Source of the DNA: Allacma fusca
Taxonomy: Eukaryota > Arthropoda > Collembola > Symphypleona > Sminthuridae
Assembly (NCBI GenBank): GCA_947179485.1
Contig: OX359246.1
Location: 60,491,632 to 60,555,631 of the forward strand
DNA length: 64,000 nt
Direction: 5' to 3'
Position numbers and translations under genes: made by a program. Positions 10,559-22,300 of the stretch are shown here, in pieces (within the stretch, counting starts at the first letter, position 1; every line of letters starts with the position of its first letter). The notes under the pieces were generated by a model. The model did not search any database. It saw only the letters and a program-made list of their open reading frames with translations, and had not been told where the DNA came from.

Positions 10559-11508
10559 ATGAAGAGGGTCGTCTCGTGATCTGAATAGAGCATCAGTACG
10601 CTGCCTTGCATTCGTTTCCAGAAAAACGACTTTCTTTCTCCATGTACCTGTAGCGTAGCATTTACTGCAACCTCGATACCCCGTGTGATTTTTTGTTGAA
10701 GTTACGAAAGCTCGAGCAGGTGCATCACATACAAATGCAGCAAGTTTTACTTGAATGCTCCGGTTTTGAAATGTTATCCCGTTTCGAAATAATTCTGCTA
10801 ATTCTGCTACTAGTTTTTCCAAAAAGCTGCTCACATTTGCTGGCTTTGAAGATCCGCAATACAATCCAGCAATTTCAACCGAGGAATTCAATTGAACGAG
10901 GTAAATTAAAAAGGCCAAAATTGATTATTATTGCTTTTTTGTACAGGCAGTCCATCGATGCCAATTTGAATTTGAACTTCGGTGGGCACAATTTCTGTTT
11001 TGCTCATTAGTATTTGTATTGCCCTTTCAACCCCAAAATGCACGTAATTTCCAGGTGGCATGCTTTCCACGGGCGAATGTCTAGGAGTCTTGAGGATTGT
11101 GCGAGAATCTTTCGGAAGATGTTGAAAACATGAATGTTGTCTAATTGTTGTAAGCAAACTATTGAAAGTAGTGACTGCAACCTGATGATTGAGAGCCCAC
11201 TGAATTAAATCTTCTTTGATGTTTTCATCTTCAGAAACGGGATCACAACAATCGTCACTTGTGTCAATTACACTATTTTTTTCCGTCTCGGAATCTGTAC
11301 TGAAATCCGCTTGTTCCTCACGTTCTAAATTTCCTGACTGCAAATTGGCTCCATAATTATTTTCTTTGCTCACTTCTTCACTAACTATAACATTTGCCTG
11401 AGTCTCAAAACAAACTGACGAGGAAAAACCTTGAAGCTCGGATTGAACTTCCGCGTTTATAAGCCTGCGAGTATGCCTATCAGAGTAACTGACTTTTGGC
11501 ATTTTCAA
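10559..11508 (-). pseudogene. EnSpm/CACTA-like transposase, N-terminal part
   Basis: The N-terminal half of the transposase lies upstream of the Gypsy insertion. Residues from 11508 read MPKVSYSDRHTRRLI, an acidic Ser-rich region, then PGNYVHFGVER and IQIGIDGLPVQKSNNNQFWPF, typical of this family. A stop follows at about 10906. The homologous continuation (LIYLVQLNSSVEIAGLYCG, VCDAPARAFVTSTKNHTGYRGCSKC) is in a different frame, consistent with one missing T in a T run near 10910. It runs to RDDPLHH, where the Gypsy target site interrupts it. Together with 4621-5661 this is one gene, broken by two small indels and a 4.9-kb insertion. Confidence 0.7.
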
Positions 11509-13108
11509 TAGATTTCTAAAATTACGAAATTTAGAGTTTAAATATTTCCTACCTCAAAATGTTTAGCCACGCCAGTTCTGTCAAAGGAAATTCTGCTTTT
11601 GTTGTCCACAATCAAAGTCAATAAGAGCGAAGAACTCATGCGAGCAATTTAACTCATGCCTCGGCTTAATTCAATATGGCGCATTATACTTATGTGCTCG
11701 AGAAAATATTTCCGAGCGCATGCTCCAGTTTCCATCGTTCGATGATTTTGGAAGCATTTGCGAAACATCTCAGTAGCTGTAAAGTTACCGATTCATTTCT
11801 TATAAGTATATAAGATTTATGATGCCAATAAGTACTCCTTAGGTCATCATTGAGATTGTCTTCAGAATGATCACATTTTATGATAAATTTTGGATATCAG
11901 AAATATATTTATGCTGGCTGGGATGCTACCATGTTCTCGCGTTCTTTGCTAGATTTATATTTCGACAAACCATAACGACATGACACCTGTTTGAAAACGT
12001 TAACCTTGGAATTGTGACATGTGAAAACAAGGGATAAGTTCACTGCAATACCGCTAGATAGCAAAATATAGCAGCAGATGCAATCCAATCCTCACTAGTT
12101 ACTTACAGCAGTGGATTGTGAGATTAGGATTGACCAAATAATTCATCGAGTGTTGGATTTTGTTTGGGGATTAATTTGTTTCCATGCAAATAATTGGATG
12201 TATCTAAAAGATTAAAATATTGCATAGTAATACCCGTGTGCCATAATACTCGGCATGAAAGCTTTAAGTGACAACATTGCAAACACTAGAACAACTTCCA
12301 GTTAAATAAAATTGTGCAATTCGTTTGCCACATTTGAGGGTTTTTGCCGTTCCGTAACAGTATATATAGTTTTAATGAATGGGTGATGTCGTGTCAAGAA
12401 GTAGAAATACGATTTTTACTTCTTGTAAGTTTCCTGGAGTTTTATTTGATCAAGTATCCTGATTCCCAAACATGATCAAAAAATAAAAATAGGCTCCCAC
12501 ATTGGTATGAAATAAATTCAGGTGTACATATAGCATTTAAACAAATTAATAAAACCACTATTTTGTCTTCATTGTGGGACGTTTTTAATATACGTATGTA
12601 TATCTGCCATGGTGACACATGTATGATACTGTACGAGTTACAGGGGTTTGTTCCTGAACCGATACCATATACAGGTTAGCCGTACGCAATAATTGACACA
12701 TTTCTTGCAACTTTATATTTATTTAGCAATATCGAAGATACGAAGTCCAGTTCTAATCCCAAAATCAAAATCTCGAGTTCTGGGTTTGTCACAAACGCTC
12801 CAACAACACCACTCCTTTCCTTTTATATGGCCTTCAATGCTCTTAACTATGTATTTCCTTGGACGAATACCTGATCCTTAACCTAAATACTTGTTCAGCT
12901 TTACATACCATAAGGATATTCACATGATTTACTTATTCTAAATATGATCAGTATTAATCATAAACCATTCTTATTAGATAATACTGACATGAAGGAAGTA
13001 TACACCATAAGTCACTCATGCTTATTACATGCTTTTTAAACACAAGAAGTTTCCAACTGCACACGTATCAATATTTTCTGCTCATTTCTCTTCAGTTTAA
13101 TATCCAAA
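11509..13108. other. intergenic stretch, no gene seen
   Basis: This covers the presumed 5' flank of the transposase gene and the upstream region of the elongase gene. I see no supported ORF or RNA. The open frame at 12693-12881 is short and featureless. Confidence 0.55.
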
Positions 13109-14148
13109 ATGTCCAAAATCCAACAAAGTCACAGCATATTCTCCTACGAGGAATATTTTGACCAAAAAAGTACTCAAGCATGGATACAAGAAAATTGGAC
13201 CGTCACATTTTACATATCAGGAATATATTTAATAATAATATTCGGGCTAAAGATAATAATGCAATCCAAGTCGAAATTTGACTTAACAGTTTTGCTATTC
13301 CTCTGGAATTTACTTCTTGCAGTATTTTCCATCGTAGGAACGACTCGGATCTTGCCGGAATTCTTGAATCTACTGTCTCAACCTGATGGATTCAGGCTCT
13401 CAGTTTGCTATCCTTTGTAATTATTATTTTTACTCTTTTCTATCCCTTTACATTCAAGGATTTGATTTTTTAGACAGGGTTAATATTATGTAACATTCTT
13501 TGTGTGATTGCAGGAACCATCATAGCAATGCCTGGGGATTTTGGCTCTGTGCTTTTATCACCTCAAAATTGTTTGAGCTTGGAGATACAGTGTTTGTTGT
13601 TTTAAGGAAAAATCCCTTAATATTCTTGCACTACTATCATCACATGGCTACCCTGGTATACTGTTGGTATACTTATTCCCAATATGCCTCTCACAATCGG
13701 TGGTTCATTGCGATGAATTTTTTTATCCACTCCATCATGTACTCTTACTATGCCCTCAAAGCCATAGGAATCGGGGTTCCCAAGCCGGTTGCTGCTTCTA
13801 TAACAAGTTTGCAGGTGATATGTTTGGTTATATAGGGTCTGGTCTTGTGAATGTCGTTAATTAAATATTTTAAAAATTCCGATAATTCCGTGAGACAGTT
13901 TGATTAACGTGGGTAAAATAGCTGATTCACATATTGTTGACGCATTTCAGATATTGCAAATGGTTGTCGGAATGTTTGTGAATATTTATGCAATGCGGTC
14001 GACGCTGGCTGGGGAATATTGTGACGTCCCACTAGAGAATACAATTTGGTCGTTAGTCCTCTACACTTCAAACTTTGCATTGTTTGTCCAGTTCTTCGCC
14101 AAGGCTTACCTGAAAAAGGGAGCGAAGAGAGCTGCGAAAAATAAATGA
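13109..14148 (+). CDS. very-long-chain fatty acid elongase, ELOVL6-like (three exons)
   Basis: Exons 13109-13416, 13514-13814 and 13951-14148 join in phase (introns in phase 2 and 0) to give 268 aa, the usual ELOVL6 length. The protein is a multi-pass ER membrane condensing enzyme that adds two carbons from malonyl-CoA to a fatty acyl-CoA. Exon 2 holds the family motifs in order: KLFELGDTVFVVLRK, the catalytic histidine box HYYHH, and NFFIHSIMYSYY, followed by ITSLQILQM across the second junction. HYYHH and the NxxHxxMYxYY form are those of the elongase family; the short length and overall pattern favour the ELOVL3/6 branch (palmitate to stearate type). The C-terminus KGAKRAAKNK is lysine-rich, as in ER-retained elongases. 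Exon 1 has the start ATG after a pyrimidine-rich stretch. It appears intact. Substrate range cannot be told from sequence alone. Confidence 0.92.
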
Positions 14149-16443
14149 ATGTTTTTGTATCTTGTCTTTATTATTGTCAAATGAGGGTGCGCGGGCATCC
14201 GTCACGCTGATGGCTTGGTAGGGGGAGCTTTTTGCGCTATTGATAGCGAATTTATGTTTTGGAAATAAGGATATGATTTCACGTGTTAAGACGGAAAACG
14301 TTTTAAATATATTATAGGAATAAGAGAAAAATTAAGAGAAAAATTAAGAGAAAATTATGTCTTGCGATGGAGTTTACGATATTTTGTTCATTGCATTTTT
14401 TCAGTGCTCTTCCGGGTCTTTATCTGTAACGCTTTTGGAAGGAAACTTTGTATTTACTTCCCGGGTGGAAATGTTTTTTTCCAGTTGAATTTTCTTGGAA
14501 ATGATTTTGTTCGATATGCCGGGTAATGTTGGGTAATGGAACCCAATGGTCATCCTTCTTTATTTGAATATATTCTAGTATTCTTCTTCAAATTGGTGTT
14601 TCTGTAGTCTGACAGTTTCTGAATTTGACATATCGTTGTTCTATTTACGAATTGCAAGTTATGCTTTGGTGAAGATTCAAAATTGAAATGGAATTTTAAT
14701 ATCATGCGTCGTATTATTTTTTCAGTTAAAGATTTTCGTTACTTATTTATTTGTAGGACATCAGTTACATATATGTATTAATTCATTTTTAAATATTCAA
14801 GATGACACGATGTCTCGAAAATTTAAGGTGCCGATTAAGGATATTTTGTTAGATTGAAGAGGGAAGGAATTGTATTTCAAGTAATTATGTATTCTTTTAT
14901 ATTATTTTTCAAGACAAATTTTAAGGGTCCCTCCTGTCTATGACTTCAATTATGCATGTTAATTTCCATACGAATTGAAAATATTCGAATTTCAATGAGA
15001 AAATGAATTCTCATTGGGAATCGATTTAAACGAATTGAAACAGCTTCCAAAAGGTATATCTCGCTACATCCGTTGACTACATAGCGGATAATTGCATACT
15101 AAGAATGCATATTTCCCGGTACCATATATTTGCAATGTGAGCCAGAGCTAGAATCTTTGTTTCCCAACTCAAATAAAATTATAAATTTTCTCGATTTCGT
15201 TTATCTATATTTTGCAAAAATTTGTCCAAATTCGTGACAAAACTATTTTGAATAAAACACTGAGACAAAGTCATGATATGTTTTCTAATAAAATAAAATA
15301 ATGGCTGAGGTTTTAAATAAGCAAAAATTATTGCTGTTTTTCCTAATGTTGCAATCCTTTAATTTGACTGATAATATTGGGGTAATGAATCCCAATGAGA
15401 TTACATAATATTCAATTAAAAATCACATGATCAAAAACTCCTGAAAAATTCAACTCAGAACATCTTTGTTTCTGGCGAGAAATTCCCCAAACTTTGATCT
15501 GTTTATAGAGTCACTCCCAAAAATTCTCAATATCCTATGAGGGTTAGGGGGAGCTATGCACAACAAATTTTTTAATGTGTTTTGAAGGTAATACTCCTTA
15601 ATATTTGGCAATCTCCGTATTACTACATATTTAAATATGTAGTAATTAAACATATATAATAAATTAGAAAGAGAATAAAGGTGGTAAAGAAAACTCTGTA
15701 AGGCCTTAAGGGCAAGAAATCGGAGTATAAACCCCAAATAAAAAAAAATATTACTACATATTTCTCTATTAATTAGCGTGAGGTACAGAAATAATTACGG
15801 TTCACGCATCCACCCCAGTTTTTCTATTCCTTGTGAAATTAATAATTAACGGAACTAAAGTTTCAACATCCATAACTATGTGTATTTCCTTTACCTTTCT
15901 TACCTTTCAACTTAATAAATAAACCAAGTAGTCCCAATATTCGCTAATAGAATAATTATTTCAGATTTTCCCCACCAGTAAATTTCTTCAACAAAGGCTA
16001 CATCATACATATGTATATCAAATTGTCCGTCCAATTTAAATGAGGAATTTTAAACAGCAGTTGTTTCCCGATTGCGTAAGTCTATAATTCCATCGGTATT
16101 TTAAGTAACGTGATTTTGAAACCACTTAAAAGTAGGAGAAGCTTAAGTTAGAAATATTTTTTTCCTGTGGAGAGTTTTCTTTACCACAAGTCAATCCTTC
16201 TGTTTGCTCGAACTTTAGAAATATATTTCATCTGCTTCCGGGTGTAATGTTCCGGATGCTCCACTTTTGACATTAGTTGCAAAATGCTTTCCGCAACCTC
16301 AAAGTGGTTAAAAACATTTTACGGCTCCACATGTTTATTATTTTGTGATACTATTTAAACAAGACCTATGAAACCTTTTTCTCAATTTCTCAGTAACTCT
16401 TGTCCACGACTTTTTTATCACTTAATATTAGTGAGCCATAAAA
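14149..16443. other. AT-rich intergenic stretch
   Basis: No gene is supported. A minus-strand frame at 15450-15737 is low-complexity and hydrophobic, with no splice context. A short tandem AATTAAGAGAAA repeat lies near 14330-14355. Confidence 0.55.
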
Positions 16444-17501
16444 ATGGGCCAATTAAATATGGTCTACGCGGCATGCCTTGCCTTCGTTTTAATTTTGGAA
16501 GTTCAAGGCTTTCACGACTACGATGACAAGGAATTGGTGCCCTTCATTCCACAAAAACGAGAACTTGGAAGAAGAAAGGAGTGCTTCAAAGACTCGGATA
16601 ACCTTAACGATAGGGATTCCAATATTCGGGAAAGTTTTGAAGATGAATCGGTATTTGAAAAAAACATATCTTTATCGAATACACTTTTTCCTCCTAAATA
16701 TATGAGGTCATAAAATAACTTATTTTGATTTGTTTTTTAAGGCAAAGGACTGTTATGTACGTTGGGGAGAATTTGAGGGCATCAATAATTTACTTGAGGG
16801 TCCCCCGGACTCAGCAAAAAGTGACTACAATATATTTGCTGGTAAAATTTTGTTCTACCTGGCCCCGAAGTAAACAGTGTCTTGCTGATTATTTTAGCAG
16901 CAGATGTAACAGCACGGAAATGGGGATACTTCGAGGATCGTTTAGTTTCAACAGTGAAGTGACCATACCTTCGCTGATGTGTGAGCCCATTTGGGGAAAT
17001 AAGTTTGGGGATTGGCTCCAAAGTTAGTCTCACGTACTCAAAAATTCAAAATGCCCCACATTATGTATTAGTTTTAAAAAATTGAATAAATTAGTATTAC
17101 TCCAATGTAAAGAATTTGAAATAATTATTTTAATTCCAGGTGCTAAGAAATCTGGCCTGTACGATTGCATCACAGAGAAAACAGCTTTCTCCCGGGCACA
17201 ACACAAATGCACTGTGGGAAGTGACAGCACTTACCAAAAAACCGGGATATTTCCTCCTTTCAGAGCGTATGACATTTATTACATTTTTTGTTAAATTTAC
17301 ATTTGACCTACTGTTTTTCCTTCTTTGATATAAAGAGCTACTGCTAATATTTGTAGGTACCTCCAAGAATTCGAATCCTGCTCCGTTCCGTTACTTCATC
17401 TCTGTGAGGGTCCTGACAATTCCCGTAGAATCAAGAAGCTCTTCCAATTTATCATGAGGACAGCCATTCAAAATTATGACTTGTTTTGGTCAAATTTTTA
17501 A
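16444..17501 (+). CDS. secreted protein of unknown family (four exons, 271 aa)
   Basis: Exons 16444-16706, 16742-17022, 17140-17266 and 17357-17501 join with matching phases (2, 1, 2), GT donors and AG acceptors, and total exactly 272 codons with the stop. The N-terminus MGQLNMVYAACLAFVLILEVQG is a signal peptide with cleavage expected near residue 22. The mature part starts acidic/basic (FHDYDDKELV, KRELGRRKEC) and carries about nine cysteines spread over exons 1-4 (for example FCSTW, KQCLADYF, SRCNS, LMCEPIW, YDCITEK, HKCTVG, ESCSVP, LHLCEG). There is no second hydrophobic segment, so it is likely secreted. The first intron is very short (35 nt) and is the weakest part of the model. I do not recognise the family. 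Confidence 0.6.
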
Positions 17502-18057
17502 GATGCTCGTATTTCGAAGTTATACTTAATAAAAATGAATGGTGTGAATGCCCTAGATAAAATCCTTACGACATGAAAGTGAAGACTTCTTATATGCAAT
17601 TTACCTTTAACCTTAAGTTTACTATTTCTCCTGCCATGACAATTATTTTGAGGAAAAAACACAGTAAAACTATTTTCTTGGGATACAATTTTCATTAGTT
17701 ACATGGTTATAGTAATAATAATTATTTGTAGCATTTCAAACAACATAAATACATTGGTCACACATGCATGTACGCAATTAACACACATTTCAAGCGCAAT
17801 TTCATTGTTGATATTTTCAGTTTATTAAGTTAATATCTGTACAAAAATTTCCTACACAGCTATACACATTTAGACATACAATTGATTTGTTTTAGGATTC
17901 CCTGCTTTTAAAAGAAATGTCTACGAAGCAAGCTAAATACACAGATAATAAGTATAGTTACATACATAAATTTGAATACATGTAGCTCATTTTTGGTTGT
18001 AATAACTGTTTATATATGTACAGTGGACAAAATATAAAATTCGTGGGGTTGGAGGTT
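17502..18057. other. intergenic stretch, no gene seen
   Basis: AT-rich sequence between two convergent genes. It probably contains their 3' untranslated regions. Confidence 0.55.
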
Positions 18058-19358
18058 TTAGTGGAGGATCCACGCAATGTAGCCGTAGAAAACGCCATTG
18101 ATTAAGCCCAGAGTCTGTAAACAAGAGAATATAACTCATGAGCCTATGTATGTATGTAATTTACACAAGGGACATTATAGCATCCTTTTTGTACAATAAA
18201 ATCCCTCTATATATATTTCGGCCCCATATGGTTTAAAGAAGATCGAGTACTCAAAAAATAATAACACCTACAAATTTACGCACACTTTCCCTTCAATTGA
18301 ACCGAAGGGCAAAGGAATTCATTGACATCAACGACTTTTGTAACTTATGATACATTCTCTTTCCCTTAAAGGAGTGCCGACAGTCCGGCCATGAATTATT
18401 CAGCATAATGCACTCCTCACGCACAATCTTTACACTCTATATGTATAAAAATCCCGTATAGCACAGTATCACCTATCTAATAATATACTGTAGGGCATAT
18501 ATTATACCAATAACATTTAATTTAATTACTTCAATCGCCTTGGAAAAAAATACATCACGAATTAAATGAGTCATGTGAGGTTCTCAGATGGGGAACCGCA
18601 AGAATTTTAATGTCTCACAGTGCCCCAAAAACATGTTGTGAGTTACAAGCTACAGCCACACAGGAACTATGTACATATACTTTGCAAGGCCTTTCTATAC
18701 CCTGAATACTGTATTCTTACTATGATTTTATCTTAACGTTAACTGATAATTATTCATGTGTTAAAAATCTCATCTTACCCCAGCGGAAATCCTCTCCGCA
18801 AAGATATCCTTGCACCTTCCTCCACAATTCCCAATCTTGTCCACATTAATGATAAAGGCAATGCCACTAGCAATCAGTAATAAGGACGCCACCACGTGGA
18901 AGATCGTATCCTATTTGGGAAAACAAAAATAACAAAATCAGGCATTCCCCCCAAAAAAAACACTTGTACCCATGACATTGGAAATAATTTGGGAACTTAC
19001 AAAAGTCTTAAATAAATCCTGTCCATCAGTGATCCCAATAAGAGCAGCAATGAGGAACACGGCGGAAATCACCAAAACAGCAATAACAGATCCGAAAAAT
19101 ACTTCATGCTCCTTAATGGTATTTTGTAAGCTGGTGGAATGAGCCAATAGACCTATTGTGACTCCGCCCAGAATCTGGGATAAAAATTCCAATCACAAAA
19201 AATTTATAAACATTCAAAAAAGCAAAAATTTAAAAAATTCTCAAAATGCTCCCAAATAAAATTCGGATTTTAAAAATAAATTATAACAATTTAGGTATCT
19301 TTACCAAGGTCCAAACTTTCAGTCTTCCACTCAATCCGGAAACAGCGCCTTTATTCAT
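18058..19358 (-). CDS. small four-helix membrane protein, MARVEL-like topology (138 aa, four exons)
   Basis: Four exons on the minus strand, all phase 0 with good GT/AG signals: 19305-19358, 19001-19174, 18779-18910 and 18058-18114. They encode 18, 58, 44 and 18 codons plus the stop. The protein has four hydrophobic segments: ILGGVTIGLLA, SVIAVLVISAVFLIAALIG, VVASLLLIASGIAFII and LGLINGVFYGYIAWIL. The loop between helices 3 and 4 carries CGGRC. A short cytoplasmic N-terminus (MNKGAVSGLSGRLKVWT) and no signal peptide fit a tetraspan of the MARVEL type; insect septate-junction proteins such as Snakeskin have this size and topology. I cannot assign orthology from the sequence. Confidence 0.72.
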
Positions 19359-22300
19359 GATGAAAGTTTAAAAGGGATGAACACACCAAAATAATCTCAG
19401 CACAAAATAGTAATTGTCTTCAAAGAAGGGATCTTATAAACGTTCAGAGAAGCACTAGACAGCGTCTGACTCTTCCCAACTCCAACACAGGACTCACAAG
19501 GTAAACAATGTCAAATCAGTTAATAAAGAATTTCCTCCAACCTCCAAAAAACAATTCCACTTCCAAAGCGCACTTCACAAACATACATAGATTTTGAGCC
19601 TGGGACCGCAACCCCCAACGCAATCACAACCCCATGGGAAAAAAAATCTATTACGCACGTGGAACTATGCGTTCATCCCTAAACAAGTACAAAAGCATGA
19701 TGTAATAGATGATGATGTCGGGGGATGCATTTTAAAATAGAAAAAAATTTGTAATGATTAAGCTTCATTTCTTATACCCCTCCAATCCTTACGCATCCGA
19801 TATTTACTGTAGATATATATATCCAGGGCGTATATATATCTATAATAATTATTGTACAATGAAGGCTTATATAGAAATTTTATGACCCCCACATCTTTGG
19901 GATATGAGAATGTGAACAAATAAAAAATGTGTGATAGAGCTAATCAGGGTGCTTGGAGCGTATACTTTATGAGTCATTTCTGTATTTTGTCTCGGAAAAA
20001 TTGTGCTAATAACAACAACAAGCATCAACTCTCGCCTACAGTTGACCTTCCTTTATCAAGACCCAGTGACGAGATATGCTGGACAAGCCCCTCTATTTTT
20101 CCTTGTTTTGTCTTTCGGTGGCATTACGAACTGACTCAATATAGGATATGCATCTATTTCTATGTAATAATAATTATTTGCAAGCCGTCATATGCCAGTT
20201 GCTTCACAAGCCCGTGTTTAGTAATTAATGTGTGTGTGTCAGAGCTGGAGGAAAAAAATATACAAAAAAAGGTTGAATTACTCACTTCAGGTCCATACAT
20301 ACACTATTCCCTCTGACATACGCAAATAAAAGGGATGAGGCTGTGAGTACCAGCTCATGCAATGGATTTATTTTTGGAAACAAGCAAAATTACACAAGCC
20401 CTCTGTCCAAAAATTAGCTGGAGTCTGTTTCAACCCAAATTAATATTCTTTTGATGCAAAGTCCCAGTATACAGAGATGAGCCAGAGCCAATAAATATAA
20501 TTGTCTCTTGGGGCGGTTCAGTCGTGTGGAGTTTTTTCTTTCAATTGTGTGTTTATAGGCATACATTTACTCTACATAAGTGTACATACGTAGTGTATCA
20601 CATTATTATTAAATTTAATGGCTTTGCCAGCCTCCAATAATAATTCCCTTCATTGATTCTCCCAGAAGATTTAAATAATCGAGAAAAAATGAATTCCCAT
20701 TTTAGGAGAATAGATCTTGAGAATTTATTTATAACTTTTGAGAACATTCGTTAAATTGTATTCTACTGGATTTATTGTATGAGTAATTATATACAGTGCA
20801 ATCTCACTACACAAGAATCCAGAGACATTAAAAAGGTATTTCTTTACAGGAAAAATATATGCCCCCTTTAAACACATGGTATTTTTCCTTCTGAAAAAAG
20901 AGCAGTCAATTACAAGTCAAATTTGTTTTTGACTGCAGGTGCATTTGGGAAATAGGGTGCAAACTGTAAGCACATTATTTATACAGATCATTTACAGGAC
21001 CTTGATAAGTCCAAGGGATGTGCTTGAGATATCAAGAGTCATAGTGCCTTGAAAGTGATGAGAAAATTATGAAGGGAATTTCCCTCCCTTGCGCCAATTT
21101 TTTGACTTTAATCATTTAATAGTAATTAAAACCTTGCAGTACTTTCCCAAAATAATTAATCCGGAATTTCAGCACTCATTCCATTATCAGTGTTCATTGA
21201 ATGCAATGGTTTTGGAACCTCTGCAGAATTAACGTTTAAATCCCAATAGGAGAGCCCCAGTGCACAAGTTGAGCTCACAGAACTATAGGCAAGCATGTAA
21301 TTAAATGTAAGTAAGAAATTAAATGATATTGTATCGCCAGGAATGCATTAGTCATCATTTTTAACCTTCTTGCGAACTTGTGAGAATTTTTGGGCAGTGT
21401 AACTAATATCCCTTGTGTCATCCACTTGAAATTTAACTGCGCCTTATATTTCATATGTGATGCTTCAAATCTTCATTCTTGCATATACAGTATAGGTATT
21501 TGTAGCCTTACGATATATGAATAGTAAATAGTAACTATACTCAAGCAGTGTCTACAAGTATCTATGGAATTTTCCGATTTTTTTCCCGAAAGCTACGAAA
21601 AAAATACATTCGTCTCAAATATGTGCTAAGACTGATGTCATGGACATTTAAATAGTTGTCTAGTCACACTGATCTCTGAGTTCACTATTGTTGATTGGAG
21701 AGTGTACCTCTGTAAACACTGATGATATACTTATTTATAGTAAATATATATTTACTGTTAGGAAAATTGTCCCCACAAATTGGAACGCTCATTCAAGGGT
21801 TACTTTCCTCAACTGGTTTCTCTCATTGAGGGAAAATACAATAAATCAAGGGAGACACAAACTCAGGCGTCATCAGAGTACCTTTGTAAATCTTACGTGC
21901 AAGTGTGATCCAGCCTGATAAAAACATTACGATTCATTAACAATTAAAAGTTAAGGAATAAATTAAGAATATAATTATTATGAAACACTGTAATTTATTT
22001 GATATTGCTCTTTATTCAAGTTACTATTTACTTTCTAGTCCAGCGGAGCGTTATGGCTCTGAAGCCAAAGTGAAGGTTTGCAATTGCAATGTCAATGTAT
22101 GGGTAAATTTAATTGTGATTGCAAGATTTATGGAAATATTCCTTTGAGTCGGACGGGAAATTTCAATTTTGCTCCTTGTACAATTAACTTGTAACCAGTC
22201 CTTCAGTAATGCATATTATGCTAAATGACAATAATAATAATTCATTTACAAAAAAATTTTGCATATGAAAATCTGCTTGTTGTGTCTCTTGGAAGCAATG

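Noticed and set aside
15450-15737. 95-codon minus-strand hydrophobic ORF
   Set aside because: Low-complexity AT-rich sequence with no support.
19927-20316. 129-codon plus-strand ORF
   Set aside because: No domain, no signal peptide, unusual composition and no neighbouring exon; a chance frame in AT-rich DNA is more likely.
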